From: Homarus americanus
Taxonomy: Eukaryota; Arthropoda; Malacostraca; Decapoda; Nephropidae
Reading direction: 5' to 3'
DNA: 64,000 nt
Assembly: GCF_018991925.1 (NCBI RefSeq)
Contig: NW_024724368.1
Location: forward strand, 2,119,159-2,183,158
The notes below the pieces were generated by a model that worked only from the letters and a program-made list of their open reading frames with translations, was not told where the DNA came from and made no database searches. The translations under genes were made by a program, and so were the position numbers. Shown piece after piece: positions 48,600 through 61,992 of the stretch (position 1 is the first letter of the stretch; the number at the start of each line of letters is the position of its first letter).

Positions 48600-51500
48600 G
48601 GCATCCCTGTAACGAAGGGGTTAACTTCCAGCTACTAGTGTGCTGTAAGAAAATATAAAGAGTATTTATTAAGTGACTGGTTGACTTCAGTGTCCAGTGA
48701 AAACCTTTACACTGGAGGCAACAAGCTATTTTTTATAGTTAATCTTTACTCGGGCTACATTTACAGATGCTAGGGGTCTGCCACATGTTTTCTTAATTTC
48801 ACGGCTTTCAAACAATAGTTTACCCAAGTCATTATCTACTGGTTCCCCCTACTTCTCTGTATTATTTCAAGTTTATGCTTACAGCCTTGTGGATAGTAAG
48901 TCTGGTATCCTTCAATATTTTCATGAATTATATTAGTATAAGTGAATTGTAATCTTATAACTTGACTGCAACAATCAAACCAACAATTTTTTTTCAGCAA
49001 ATGTTTTCCATGTTGATGTGGGGTTTTCCATGTTGATGTGGGACTTTTTAAAGATGTAGAGACATCAGTTGAAATGCCTCTAGTAATTTGCTCTACCACC
49101 TTGTTGTGAATAAAAGAAAGTGTTACCAGTAAACAGGGTACTGTACTTGGATAAAATATATTAAATGTAAACTCTCGAGATATGATTCGACTCGGTAAAT
49201 TTTTTTTTAAAGAAGAATGATTGATTATTTGATATGGATATAAAAACGGGTGTTATAGATCAGTAAAAAGTTTGAAAATGTATGACAGGCTGCTAATAAA
49301 GGCTTCACCAGTGGATTATTACCAAGAGAAAATTCTGCTCATAATAAAGGATGCCATACATAAACTTTTTCCATGTCCTGTCATCATGAGGCAAATACTG
49401 GTGTAATGGATTATGGCTGGCCTGTTGTATTTTATATAATATAATACAGTACAGTGCTTGTACTTGATTTCACCATAATGAATAAATTCATTACAGTATA
49501 CCGTTTACAAGTACAGTATTACTAAAACATATGTTTAATAAGATTTACAAAGCTTGGGGTTTGATTTATATTAAAGAAAACTATTTACTGCATTACATTA
49601 TGGATTTTAATATTTAATCAACTGCACTCTTTGAATATTTTTAGTACACAAGCCATAAACACCTGGTCAATTACCTCTTAGGATGCTACAGAACTATTTT
49701 CAAATACTGGGCACAGACAGCAGAATAATATATCTGATTTTGGCCGAGTGTTGGAAGTTGTTTTGTAATAATACAAAGAAGGAATATATTGGAGTAAGCT
49801 AGATGCCAGCCCTAATTACATGTCTCAATAATAACTGGATGTTAAAGAGAGAGAACAAGTTATAGTCAAGAACTAAATATCTTTAATATTGGCAGAAAAT
49901 AAGCTTTTATTCAACTTGTTAGGGCAGTGTAGTTTGTATTGTGAACTTTAGAGTACAGTACTGTACATTAATTCATCCAGTAAACATTCCTCCATTTTGG
50001 GTTATCATTTGAGTGTTAAGTTAATGTAAGGACTGAGATCATGATTATAAATTGTCCTTTTTTTTCTTCTTAACTTTGTAAACTTATGAATCGTGTACCG
50101 GTAATTTTCAGTTTCGAATCACTATTACACAGTACCTCTGTTGAAAGAAATGGTACTAATTACAACCTTAATTTCATCCCAATGTAAAGTGTGTTTAGTT
50201 GACATCTAATAAGTATTAAGTAGACACAAGTTCAGTAAACACCATTAGCACTTGTCAACTTTGTTCTTATTAGCTGATGAATAGGAAATCATAAATTATA
50301 TTTTTTGACGTTTTGATGGAAGTTCTCCAGTAATTTTTCTATGTTCTAGGCTCATCATATCAGCCTTCATAACTTTGTTATTACTTTGGTTTCACATATT
50401 TAGTTAGTATTCAGAGCCATATTTAGCATGTTAACCACTAATAGATTTTAATTAAAGCAGTGGCCTTTTAAAAGTTGGGGATATCAAGTACAAAGTAAAT
50501 AGATGTTGCGTATCATTTTACCAGAATTGCAACATTTGCAATGTATGAATGTGCTTGATGAATGTAAGATTTATTCCTACTTATTTAATTTTTTGGGTTA
50601 ATGGACATATTTTCTAGCTCAGTTGAAGGCCTTTTTACAAAGAAATTTTTTATTCTAATCCATCTCCTGTGGGAAGTTTCCCATATTTAAAACACGGTGG
50701 TTTGCTGCGTTTGTCATCCGAATTATGTAGTGGCTATCCACAGTTTATAAAAAACTCATGGTTTTGTATCCAAGCGGGTGAGTAGAAGGGAAAGACTGAA
50801 CTATAGACCGTGCAGTTTGTTAGTTAAGGCATGAATTTTTTGTTAATATTGTTCAAGCTATTTTTTATCATGTCTTGACTCAATTTTGACATACGAGCAG
50901 TGAATTGTAGGTGCTGAACATAAGGTGCACATTCAAGTAAAGCATCTGCTTGAATAGGACAATAATATTTTCTTTATTGTTTTAATCAGTAGTGTTAATC
51001 TCTCTCTACTATTGTGAGGCAAGTTAATTTTTTTGGATTTTTTCAAATTTTAGAACATCTGGTAATGAGACTTATCATTTGTTGATATGATATAGTTTGA
51101 CAGTACAGTACAGTACTTTGCATCCTTCAATACAAGTGTTATCCAGTCTAAAGTTTAAACACATTGTTTGACTTATGTCACTCACTGACCCATCTTAGTC
51201 ATATTGTTATAGGAAGAAGTGTTCATAGGTGTGTATTTATAAATAAATATCAAATTGACATTTATTTTCTTCCCATTTACAACAGTGTTATTTGGTGTAC
51301 ACTTAATGTAAAAGGTATTAGGAGCCTACATTGTTTAAAGAATATAGTACAGTACTTTATGAATATTTTTGGTTTAAAACATTACCCATGTGTTAGTTCA
51401 CTGGTGTATGAAATACATTACTTCATTGTTGCATGTTGGTACACCAGTGACTACGGGCGAAAATAATCACTAGATGAGGCTGTATATATTACTGTGTGAT

Positions 51501-54200
51501 GTGTTGGGCCACTGGTGAGATACAGCACTACTATTACTGTGCTACGACCATGCTTAGTCCAAAGACATTCTACTCACCTCCTTTCATTACGACGCCTCAG
51601 GGTGTTCTCGGAAACAAGGCGGGGGAAACTTTTTGCCATAACTTACTTAAGCAATGTGTTAGGATGTAAAAACTGATGTCAAATACTGTGCAGAGATGGA
51701 ATGGCACTATATGAAAAACAAGTCATCTGTAAGAATGGTTTGAATGTTAAGTTCACTGTGGGTAAAGTAAGGCAGTATCACTTTAGTGGATGTTCCCTTT
51801 TCCCCAAGTAATAGGTAGGATGAGATTAGGGAGTGAGGTAGAAGAATAAATTGTGCATAAGGGGAAGAGTGACTCGGTTGGAGGACCTTAATGTAAAGAC
51901 TAACTTGAGGATGGAGTGCCAGGAGAAGATGCAAAGGTTCCATATATGAATTGTGTTCATCAGTGGAGTTTTGTACGACATGTTTGTTTTAAACATACAC
52001 AAGTACTGTACACACACATGCATGGTATAGCCATAAGGGAAGCAGGGAGAAAGAGGTATCTTAAGTATTTCTGTGAAGGAAACTTTTTGATACTGTAATA
52101 TATTATGAAGACAGTTTAAATGATCTGGAAGAAGTGTATATGAAAATTAAGTAGAATAAAGGCTGAAGGATGAAAACATTGCAACTGTACTTTCAAAAAT
52201 GTTTTAATGAGAAACTAAATATAACAGACTGGGCAAAATGAGAGAACACAGTATAGAAAATGCAGTGTACAGAAACCCAGGTTGTGGAAGGAGAGGAACA
52301 GCATAATGAAATGGAAGCATTTAACATCTATGTAGCAAAAGAAAAGTTTGGTTAGAAATAGTGTATTGTCTGTAGACACCTCCACCCACAAAATAAAAAA
52401 TGTTAAATACGACAGTACAGATAATCAAATGAAATTTTGTGAATGAAGATTTCAGTTGAGGATGAGTGATAACTTTTTGGGAAGTGGTCAACTGTTCTGT
52501 TCCGGAAGGTGATAAAGAAATGCAAAAGAGATAAGTTAAGGATGAAGTGATTAGTGAATGTTTGAGACTTAATTTTGATTTGTTTGATATTTGTTGGGCT
52601 TCCTGCCTTTTGGAGTTGCAATTCTGAGTTGCCCATCTCCTGGTCTCTACTACAGTACATATTCGTGGCTGGTGTGCAGTGATGAGCAGGAAGATGGATG
52701 GGGACATCTTATTCTGGTTTTACTCATAAATACGATTTACTGTAATGTACTGTACATCCTTGAACGAAAATGAACCGGACCCCATTCCCAGGGTTTTAGG
52801 TTGAAAATTGGTCTCCTATTTAGGGATTATTTTTAAACGATTCCACGTCTGGGGATTTATTGGAACAAAACAGGTGATTCTTGGGTGGCACATCTCCGTT
52901 AGGAGCGCCCTGCATGGACGTGTTTGTAGTTATAATGTTATTACTGGGCTTCAGCAAACAAGGCTTCTAAGCACGTAACTAGGTTAGTCCATCAACAATT
53001 AAAAATTATGAGACAGAACTCCCTGTCCGTGGGAGGACGCCTGTGGAAGACGGGGAAAAAAAAAATCCACCAGATGAAATCCCACAACGAACACTGTACT
53101 AGGACCAACACCTATCAGCTCGTTTCTTCGAGGATTAACACCTCATTGGCTTCCTCAAGACCCTGGCAGTTGAGGCACCTGAACACAATAACAAAAGTGC
53201 CAGAATCATCCAACACGGTTCTGACATATACGATCTCCACAATACCTCTGCAGCCCGGGCTGGGGACTGAGGATGTGGTTGTCCAAAACTGCTAAACCTG
53301 ATAGCGTGAGAGTCCTTATAACAGGTTACCAGTCCACGTGAGTTATATTTCCCACGTAGAGAGTGGGTGGCACTTGAAGCATTTTGTGTTGGCCAGCAGC
53401 CACCTCCACATGAAAAAGACAATAGCGCACCAGACGTTCCCCCAATTCTTGTTGATTCCCCACTACCGTAACAGTAAATCTTGCTTGCTTGAACACACAG
53501 CGAAGAATGTGCGAAGAATGGCTAAGGTGTAGTAAATGTATGAGTGTAGAGAGAATATGGGAATGTAAAGAGAATATGGAATGTAGAGAGAATATAAAGG
53601 TAGTGGCCAGGAAACAAAAAAACAAAATCATTGAAGAATACCGTGAGGCAGTAACACAACATAAGACTGATGTTCGTGGACTGTCAGATGAAGAAGTAAG
53701 TATTAACATTACTCTTGTTTCATTGGTGACCGGGAAAAAAAATCACATTTTAGGTCAGATTAGATTAGGTTAGGTTACTTTTTCTTTGACTTTCCTAAAT
53801 TGTCCTCCCTCCTCCTCCTCTCGCCGTTGAGTATTGGTTATATTTTCACCCATTTCAGTGAAGACTCCCTAACTAAAGCCACTAAGTTCGCAAGATCGTC
53901 CTAAGGTCCAAATTCTGACAAAATCTCTAATTAAGGTTTATTTTGACAAAGTCCCCCTCTAGTCCCCAGTTTGGTTAGTTTCCTGAACTTTGCCATTTTT
54001 TCAACAATATCAGCGCCTTCTATGGGGAGAGTTAGGCCAAGTATGTCCAAGCGCGAGGTTCACAAAATGGCGTCCGGTATCAATACTATGAGATAAACGT
54101 AGAAAATTATACTCACTTAAATATGACGTTATTTGGTAGCGTGGTGGTGGTAGACTAACATAACCCAAGCCAAGCCAAGCCAACCGTAACATAACCCAAC
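48600..54200. other. No confirmed gene downstream of HIP
   Basis: The DNA is AT-rich and CpG-poor to about 52.8 kb with many TACAGTAC motifs, perhaps partly extended HIP 3' UTR. A possible exon ending at 53698 is described among the findings. Confidence 0.4.
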
Positions 54201-54215
54201 TTAACCTAAATTGAG

Positions 54216-54460
54216 GGTGAGTGAGGAGAGGTGAGAGATATGAGAGGTGAGGTAGGAGAGGTGAGAGATACGGGAGGTGAGTGAGGAGAGGTGAGAGATA
54301 CGGGAGGTGAGAGATACGGGAGGTGAGTGAGGAGAGGTGAGAGATACGGGAGGTGAGTGAGGAGAGGCGAGAGATACGGGAGGTGAGTGAGGAGAGGCGA
54401 GAGATACGGGAGGTGAGTGAGGAGAGGTGAGAGATACGGGAGGTGAGTGAGGAGAGGTGA
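54216..54460. repeat. 30-bp G-rich minisatellite
   Basis: About eight units around GAGATACGGGAGGTGAGTGA with GGAGAGGTGA recur in tandem, some shortened. The strand is almost free of C. Confidence 0.9.
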
Positions 54461-54622
54461 GTTTTTTAGTTTAACAAATTTATTGGCAAAGCTTGTAGTA
54501 CAGTTTGCCTATTCTGAGTAATTCAGTCAGGTCTTGACACTGAGGGTGGTATCACTTCTCACTGCCACGCAGGACAGGGGTTCATACACAAAGAAATACA
54601 TCATATTCATTAACAGCTATAC

Positions 54623-54819
54623 ATGTATAGAGGTCAGATTCATGTGGGTAATGTCACTGTTCGCTGCCATGCAGGATGGAGGTTCGTACACAAAGAGATG
54701 TAGCATATTTATTGACTATATATATATATATATATATGCTACATCTCTTTGTGTACGAACCTCCATCCTGCATGGCAGCGAACAGTGACATTACCCACAT
54801 GAATCTGACCTCTATACAT
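54623..54819. repeat. Perfect 86-bp inverted repeat
   Basis: Arms 54623-54708 and 54734-54819 are exact reverse complements around a 25-nt AT-rich spacer. The arms contain GTAATGTCACTGTTCGCTGC and TACACAAAGAGATGTAGC. Diverged partial copies of the arm unit lie at about 54540-54590 and 54896-54922. The same peptide appears in frames of both strands for this reason. Confidence 0.92.
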
Positions 54820-54959
54820 ATATATATATATATTTCATGTAAATCCACAATGAAAACGTGGATAAGATAAATCTTGATAAAATCACACGGGAAAATTCAT
54901 GTGGGTAATGTCACTCTTCACTGAGGGGAGAGGTGAGAGATACCTGGAATAAGAGTGCA

Positions 54960-55075
54960 GAAAGTGATGGAGAAGGCATGGTGGTGTTAGAGGAGGAGGA
55001 GACGGAAGAAGAGGAGGAGGAGGAGAAACAGGAGGAGGAGGTACAGGAAGAAGAGGAACAGGAGGAGTGTCGTGC
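54960..55075. repeat. GA-rich purine tract
   Basis: A GAG/GAA-rich run over about 110 bp would encode poly-Glu on the + strand. There is no splice context or conserved neighbour, so I treat it as simple sequence. Confidence 0.6.
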
Positions 55076-55256
55076 ATGGTGAGGGGTAACCATCATGAGA
55101 GCAGTGTGTGGGGTGTGAATGATGACGCATCCTCACCTGCTGTTGCCGTCAATGTTTGGCTGACTGCACACCTGCCCCCCCTCTGTTCCCCCGACACATT
55201 ATACCATCGTTTCATATTCATTTTATTTCCCAGTCCAGATAGTGGTAGGGGTCCAG

Positions 55257-55580
55257 GGTGAGGCAGGCAGGGTGAGGCAGGTAAGTGTGGTAGGGTGAGG
55301 CAGGTAAGTGTGGTAGAGTGAGGCAGGTAGTGTGGTAGTGTGAGGCAGGTAAGTGCGGTAGAGTGAGGCAGGTGAGTGTGGTAGGGTGAGGCAGGTAAGT
55401 GTGGTAGGGTGAGGCAGGTAAGTGTGGTAGGGTGAGGCAGGTAAGTGTGGTAGGGTGAGGCAGGTAAGTGTGGTAGAGTGAGGCAGGTGAGTGTGGTAGG
55501 GTGAGGCAGGTAAGTGTGGTAGGGTGAGGCAGGTAAGTGTGGTAGAGTGAGGCAGGTAAGTGTGGTGTGGGACTGTGGTA
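55257..55580. repeat. 23-bp G-rich minisatellite
   Basis: About 14 units of 23 bp (GGTGAGGCAGGTAAGTGTGG plus TAG) recur in tandem. Because 23 is not a multiple of three, three units read as a 23-residue peptide repeat on the reverse strand. This explains the long Leu/Pro/His/Thr frames there. Confidence 0.92.
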
Positions 55581-57379
55581 TAGCGGAGTCACTCATGTCT
55601 CCTCCCCTCTATACCGGCGGTGGATCCCCGAGGGCGCCGTGACGTAATGGTGCTGGCAGGTAATAGTGTCGCCGGTGCCAAGAGGGAGGTGGGTAAGGTA
55701 GGCCCTGGGGGGTAAGGAGAGGGGGGGTAGGTGGGCAGGAGGTAGCGCCGGGCACACATACAGTAGTGGCGGGTGTGTGAGTGTGTGAACAACGAGGGCA
55801 TCCCGGCTTCTTCCTCCTCCACGACTGTGCTTCATCTTACCCGGCAGGGTCCCGCAAGCAGGTCAGTTCCGCCCTTTCCTTTCCCTTCCTCCTCCTCTTC
55901 CTCGCTCCTGTTCTTCTCTTTTCTATAACCCCAAGCACTCCTTCGTCGTCTGGTGCAGCCCCAGTCCTGGATTTTGTTAAGGCATTCACAATCTTGACAA
56001 CACTTACTGATACAGGACAGGAAACACAATCGTCACCCAACAAAGTCATTAAAGATTATTGCTAAGTGCGCTCCCCGGCCCGGCCACCGCCACTAGTGTG
56101 TCGTACTCAACACCAACACGCTAACTTGATACTTAATTCCCCTCACTAACATTAAATAACATTCCAGTATCACTTATTCTAATGCCTGGATGTTTCTTGC
56201 TGACTCAACTGGTACTATTTTAGCTGTGAGTAATTCCTTGATGTAACAAGAAAACAAACCCACAAATATTTACACCAGTGAGTAACCGGGTAGAAACAGC
56301 TAAGACATAATATTTAACTCGCAACAGATTTCCTTTCTCATATATACTATTTTTTTTCTCTGTTCTCATCTAAATTAGTCGGGTTTTTTTCAAGATATTC
56401 TCCCTGATGTCGTGGCATCTTGGTTTATGTACATTTCCTGGCCAAAGTCTTGCCAAGTTACGCTCCTTAATATTCCTGCAGTAAGCCTCGCCAAATCAGG
56501 CTTCCTAACGTTAATATGTCATCTATGCCACCCACCGTCGAGTTATATTTCTAAAGAGACAAGCGGAGTTTTGTTGTTTTATATATAAACTTTCGATGGT
56601 AATTTCCACGTGTTCTTGACTATACCCATTTCTTTACATTTACAATTGGTACTCACGAAATATTAGAAAATTCTCTCGCAAATTTCCTCCCAGTAAACTT
56701 AAGCATTTAGTTTAGTCTTACAAACACTGATAGTTAAATAATTCCCAATTTCTATCATTTATTTTACCAACAGGAGTTTTTTCTTACTTGTCTTACCGAT
56801 TACTCGAGCTAAGTTACACATTCTATCGACAGTTACACCAAGTGAGGTTATTTTCTTAACATTGTCTTCCATTTGTTGTGCCAAGCTGCTCCCTACCTGT
56901 AGTCAGAGTTATTTTATACAAGTTAAAGAAAAAAAAACCGCGCGGGATACTTCTATTGAAAGTAAACAAAATTTTTTCCTTCTATTAGTTCAGGAAGTCG
57001 CTAGAAGACCTTGAGGGTGGTTGGATATGTGTGGTTGTGTAAATGAATGGAGAAGGACGTGGTGGTGATGATGGCGGTGGAGTGTGAGAGAGGCGACAGT
57101 AATACACCATAAAGAGATCGTGACTCAGTGTTGTGAGGGGAGATAACGCAGCTGAATACCCCCAGTAAGAGTGACTGAACGATACCGAATGATGACTGTT
57201 GTTATCTCCTGGTTTCGGTCAAAACAGTATAACGAAACAAAAAAGGTTTGAAAAGTGAAGAAAAGTAAATTTATTATTTCAACTTTATGATAATTTTGTC
57301 CAGCTGATCCATTGCCGAATTAAATTAGTGTTTCTCATTTTATTTTTACATCACTGTCTATGTACACTCGTCAATAAAA

Positions 57380-57532
57380 GTCCTATCGCCTCTTCTGCTG
57401 CTTCACGAACCTCAAGATACAGACTCGTGAACCCGAAGCAGTAGAAACTGATGCATTATTCTGTCTATAAATGCTTCGGATCCACGGTTTTGAATCTTGA
57501 GGTTCATGAAGCAGCAGAAGAGACAACAGGAC
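57380..57532. repeat. 61-bp-arm hairpin element
   Basis: Arms 57380-57440 and 57472-57532 register exactly and pair at 51 of 61 positions around a 31-nt loop. The outer part reads CCTCTTCTGCTGCTTCACGA. Most mismatches are transitions, so they would be G:U pairs in RNA from one strand or the other. Confidence 0.85.
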
Positions 57533-57577
57533 TATACAGGCGAATCAATTTGAACTTATATGACGAATTTACCGAAG

Positions 57578-57629
57578 CAATATCTATCTATCTATCTATC
57601 GATCTATCTATCTATTATCTATCTATCTA
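57578..57629. repeat. (TATC)n microsatellite
   Basis: Interrupted TATC tetranucleotides over about 50 bp. Confidence 0.9.
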
Positions 57630-59216
57630 CATTCTTTGAGAGTGATATAACAACGCTGTGCACACCTCTTAGACACAGGTAATGGCGGAGGATGTGACTT
57701 TCTTACACGTCAGGTTTTTAAGCGTACTCGAAGACAGCTTTTGAACAGTTGTATTACGAGACATACAGCAACAACAATCACAACAATACTACCATGATGA
57801 CGACCATTACCACCACCACTGATAACACCACAACCACCACTATCAACAACACTCTCACCATCAACAGCCTACATTAAGCCACTGTAATGTCATATATTAT
57901 TACTTTTTTATTCTCAAGTTTATTTTGTCATAACCTACATCCTTCTTCATCACTTACTCTCGATCACTATCTGTAACACTTCACCCTTAAACAATTTCTT
58001 AACGATATCTTTATGAAAAAATTAATAATTATAAAAAAGTGTTCTGAACATTTCCACACACACAAGTACAGATAACAGTGAAACACCTCCATATAACGGG
58101 AAGGGCTAATGTTAAATTCATCAAAACACTTAACTATATAAACAAACCTTACGTAAAATAATGTATATACGTCAATGAGTCATTTTGATTAATTATATGT
58201 TTTTATATAGACAATATATACTGAAAAAAGATTAAATAGAAGAATAGTTTCGTTTTCTTCACCCGTAGAATTAGTGTACATATGGAGTTGGTACAAATAG
58301 GTTGTTCAAGACCTGATTGTTCCTGTGAACCGAGGAAGAAGGGGAGGGAGGGTGAAGGAGGAGGAGGAGGAGGAGGAAGAGATGGTGGAGAAATAGGAGG
58401 AAGAGATAGTGAAAGAAATGGAGGGAGAGGTATTCCTAGGGCCTGTCTTTGTGTTTTTAATATAAGTATAGTTGACAATATACTTATTATCACAAATGCT
58501 TGTGTATTGGGGTTATGTATGTATGTATGTATGTATGTGTAATGGGTGTATCAATATCCTTCACGATGACGCTTTGCTCTGATTACTTCCTCGGAGGTTT
58601 CAATTTGCATATTAATTAGATAATTAGCTTAATTAAGGCCGGGACGGAGGGCGTTGAGGATAGCAGACTGAGGCCTAGCGAGAGAGAGAGAGAATCACGG
58701 GACGCAATGAAAAACCTTCCGATTCGTTTTTCAAATTCTCGATACCGATTGATTTTTCTAAGGCATGGAGTTAATTTATTAATTTACACACATAACTAGC
58801 GGTCTATATATATATTGTTTACCTACATTGTTTATAATTATACATAATGAATTGTATACCTCCATTGTCAAGCCACCAAGGACAATTTTCAACATCCAAC
58901 ACATTTTGTAACATTTTGGGTCTAGACTGAAACATTTATACTTTTCGCCTCGTTAAGATTATCATAACCACTTATAACTTTCTTATAACTTTGCACTCAT
59001 CTTTCAAAACTCCACGAAATAAATCATCGGTTTACTTTCTTCGATTTCCTCGCCTGGTGGACAATCTCTTCAAAGTTTTCTTGTTTTCGCGTCGTTTTCT
59101 GCAGTTATCATGCACCCGCGCACTTCCTCCTCCCTTCGCTGCCATATGCATGTGCTAGGGAGTAAAAATCTAACCACTTCTAATTTCTTTAAGCAACACC
59201 TAAATTACCACCACCT

Positions 59217-59290
59217 CCCCCTGGCTTATTTCGCGTGAAGATTAACCACCCTAACTCTAACCTAACCTAACTCTAACCTAGCATAATTCA
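59217..59290. repeat. Dispersed fold-back repeat, copy 5 (partial) with CCTAA stretch
   Basis: CCCCTGGCTTATTTCGCGTG and AAGATTAACCACCCTAACTC lead into repeated TAACCTAACCTAAC. Confidence 0.55.
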
Positions 59291-59779
59291 CAATATTCTT
59301 TTATCTCAAATTCCCGTTACGTCTCACCTCACATCTCAGAGCAACACGAGGAAAATTGTTGGGGATTTGACGGCGAAAAAGTAAAGGAACTCACTCGGTC
59401 TGGATGTGCCTCTAATTTTCCAATTTAAGTTTGTGCCTCGACTGTTTAGAGTGTTGAGATGGAGGGACGGGTGTGAAGACAGAGCCTCTTAGTCCCCTCC
59501 CCGTCTGTTACCTTGTTGCCTGTCTACCCTGTCAACACATATTTGATATTAGATATAGTATCCAAAATACTTCATATCCTCCCCCTAACACACAAACACA
59601 CACAGAAGTGACTTAGTGTTGCGTTGATGTTATAATATATTAGCTTTAACAAATAATACCTTTAAAAGCGTAGTTTAGGTTAACACTGTAATTTCACGCG
59701 GAAAAATGTCAAGTTGTAATACTTATGAATGAAAACAGAGGAACCCTATCTTGTATCAACTGAAGAACGTACATAAAAA

Positions 59780-60180
59780 GAAATCCGACTGTGAGAGATA
59801 TTTAGGGGTAATGATAAGTAGGAACCTGAAACCCATAGGCATTAGGAACCTTGAGTATAAAGACAGAATAAAAACAACTTAAAATATTTCGAGAGACGTA
59901 GTGCGCGTGAAGATAATGATCGAAGCGTATAAATGGAAGACGGGGTTAAACAAAGGTGATATAACAAATGTATTTAAACTATCAAATCAGAAGCGAACAC
60001 ATAACAATGACTTTAAATAAGACAAATTTAGACTTAGGAAGGAATTAGATAAACATTGGTTCATCACAGAGTTGTAGAGGAGTGGAGCAGTACTTAACAC
60101 CACCACTAACTCGAGATCATTGGAAGGCTTTAAATATAAGTTGGGTAGATATGTGAGTGATGAAGGTTGGGTGTAAACAA
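59780..60180 (+). pseudogene. Degenerate LINE family A fragment with internal deletion
   Basis: It reads [18 protein letters not shown] joined directly to IGIRNLEYKDRIKTT, so about 70 residues that lie between these blocks in other copies are deleted. [27 protein letters not shown] and a terminal SDEGWV-stop follow. Stops and small frameshifts occur throughout. Confidence 0.8.
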
Positions 60181-61909
60181 GGCTGGCTAGTATGGACACC
60201 ACCCAACCTTCGAGCAATTGTCTAACTTACACAAGTGTCCACGTTTATGGATCCTTTTATGTACCAAGTTTCACCGAGATCCATCAATCTATTATTCCCC
60301 TGAGATTTATTGCTGATATAATCTGTGCTGGGACATACACACACATACACACTGTTGCACTTATCAATACGACATGTATGTGGTGTCACGATCGTTTGGT
60401 TAAGTGTTGAGAAAAGTCAGTTCATATGAACCGCCGGAAAGACACAGACAGGCAAGCGTAACGTTATATGACCATTCCATAACAGTGGCGAGGAATAACA
60501 ACAAACTGTACAGTAGATCGGTGACGCCCCTGTTAACACCTGGCACAGAGCTAGGGAGGAACAATAAGTGACCTTTACAACATCTCATTGGTGTTATATA
60601 CAGTAACTTAACTACAACTGTGTGGAACAACTTGCTTCACATAGCCCCGGTGAATAGATCCGAGAACGACACCTATACAGTTTGTTATGAGAAATAGGAG
60701 TATAGAGCGTCTTTGATAAACTTGGTATAACGCAGGTAATTCGACGCCTGTTGACGTCATCATAGCGTAATCACAGCGTCAGGTCATTTGTTCTCAGTTT
60801 GGTCATGAAGTGAAATCAGGAAAGGTGTTAATCCCTTGGCCGTAGTAAATGTCTTAAGCGTTGGTGGAGGAAAACATTAAATGACTGGTTGTTTAGGCAG
60901 TCTTGTTCCAACAACTTGAAATGATGACTCAGCGTTTGTTCAGCTATACAATGCAAATAAAAACAGATTTCACGGCTGTTGGACTATCTTGTTTCACGGA
61001 CAAAATCTGTTAAAAATCTCCAACACCACAACTCTCCGCTACACTTATATATACAGTATCGTCGTATATATATCTACCACACAGGACTATCCACTGCGAT
61101 TACTGTGGGATAATCCGAGCAGTTCTACTTTGCTTAAGAACCTTCCAAATGACCTTTGCCAGAGGCTATGTTTGTATCTCCCGACGTCAAGGAGGTAGTA
61201 CCCGTGTACCTCACCACAGTCAGGCAAGGCACGCCACTTAAACCACGTAGGCAGGGTATTTACTTAAGGTATGGAGGCTACTGGCAACACAACCATCACT
61301 CCTTAACTTGGCGCACTGCGTAGCCTAGTGTCAAGAAACAACCCAGAGAGGTAACAGTGAGACATACTAAAAATACAACACTGGTACGAAAAATTATCAG
61401 AAAAATATAGCTGAACAATAACCAACGAAACAAACTGAGACTTTAGACAAATAAAAAACTATAAACAGAAAAAAAAAATCACGTTATCAAAAGTTAAGAG
61501 TTTTAATAATTACAAGACGATAGAGAAACCTTACCTTGAACACGAGAAAAGAATCAGCATTTTTACATACTTAATACACTCAAATATTAATGGCGATAAA
61601 AACCCCCAGTAGAATATAACAATACACTGGCTACTGAATACTATACTGATCGGGTTAGACTTGGGTACTTACCGCCTCAAACTGGGGGCAACGTCTTGGG
61701 TTGGTTTCTCACGTTCTGCAATAAACAAGCAAACAGATAAATAATAATAGAAGAATAATAAAAGAAATAAGATAAAAATCCCTTTAACTCGTCCCAAAAC
61801 CAACTTTGGGTCGCCGCCAGGTACCCTGGAATGTCATGGAATGAATCATGGGTTTATACTCAGGTAAGTGTTAAGAGAGATGCGTCAGTCACTGGGGTTC
61901 TTGGAAAAA

Positions 61910-61910
<1 letters not shown>

Positions 61911-61990
<80 letters not shown>
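61911..61990. repeat. (AT)n microsatellite with short CA end
   Basis: An AT run of about 74 bp followed by three CA units. Confidence 0.95.

Positions 61991-61992
<2 letters not shown>

Noticed and set aside
54534..54870. Overlapping frames on both strands sharing an EVRFMWVMSLFAAMQDGGSY peptide
   Set aside because: The shared peptide is a consequence of the perfect inverted repeat. No gene structure supports it.
54216..55580. CRISPR-like array
   Set aside because: The repeats are contiguous minisatellites without unique spacers, in a eukaryotic sequence.
55093..55596. Long reverse-strand frames of up to 167 residues rich in Leu, Pro, His and Thr
   Set aside because: They are translations of the 23-bp minisatellite, where three units make a 23-residue period. 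There is no splice site or start context and no family.
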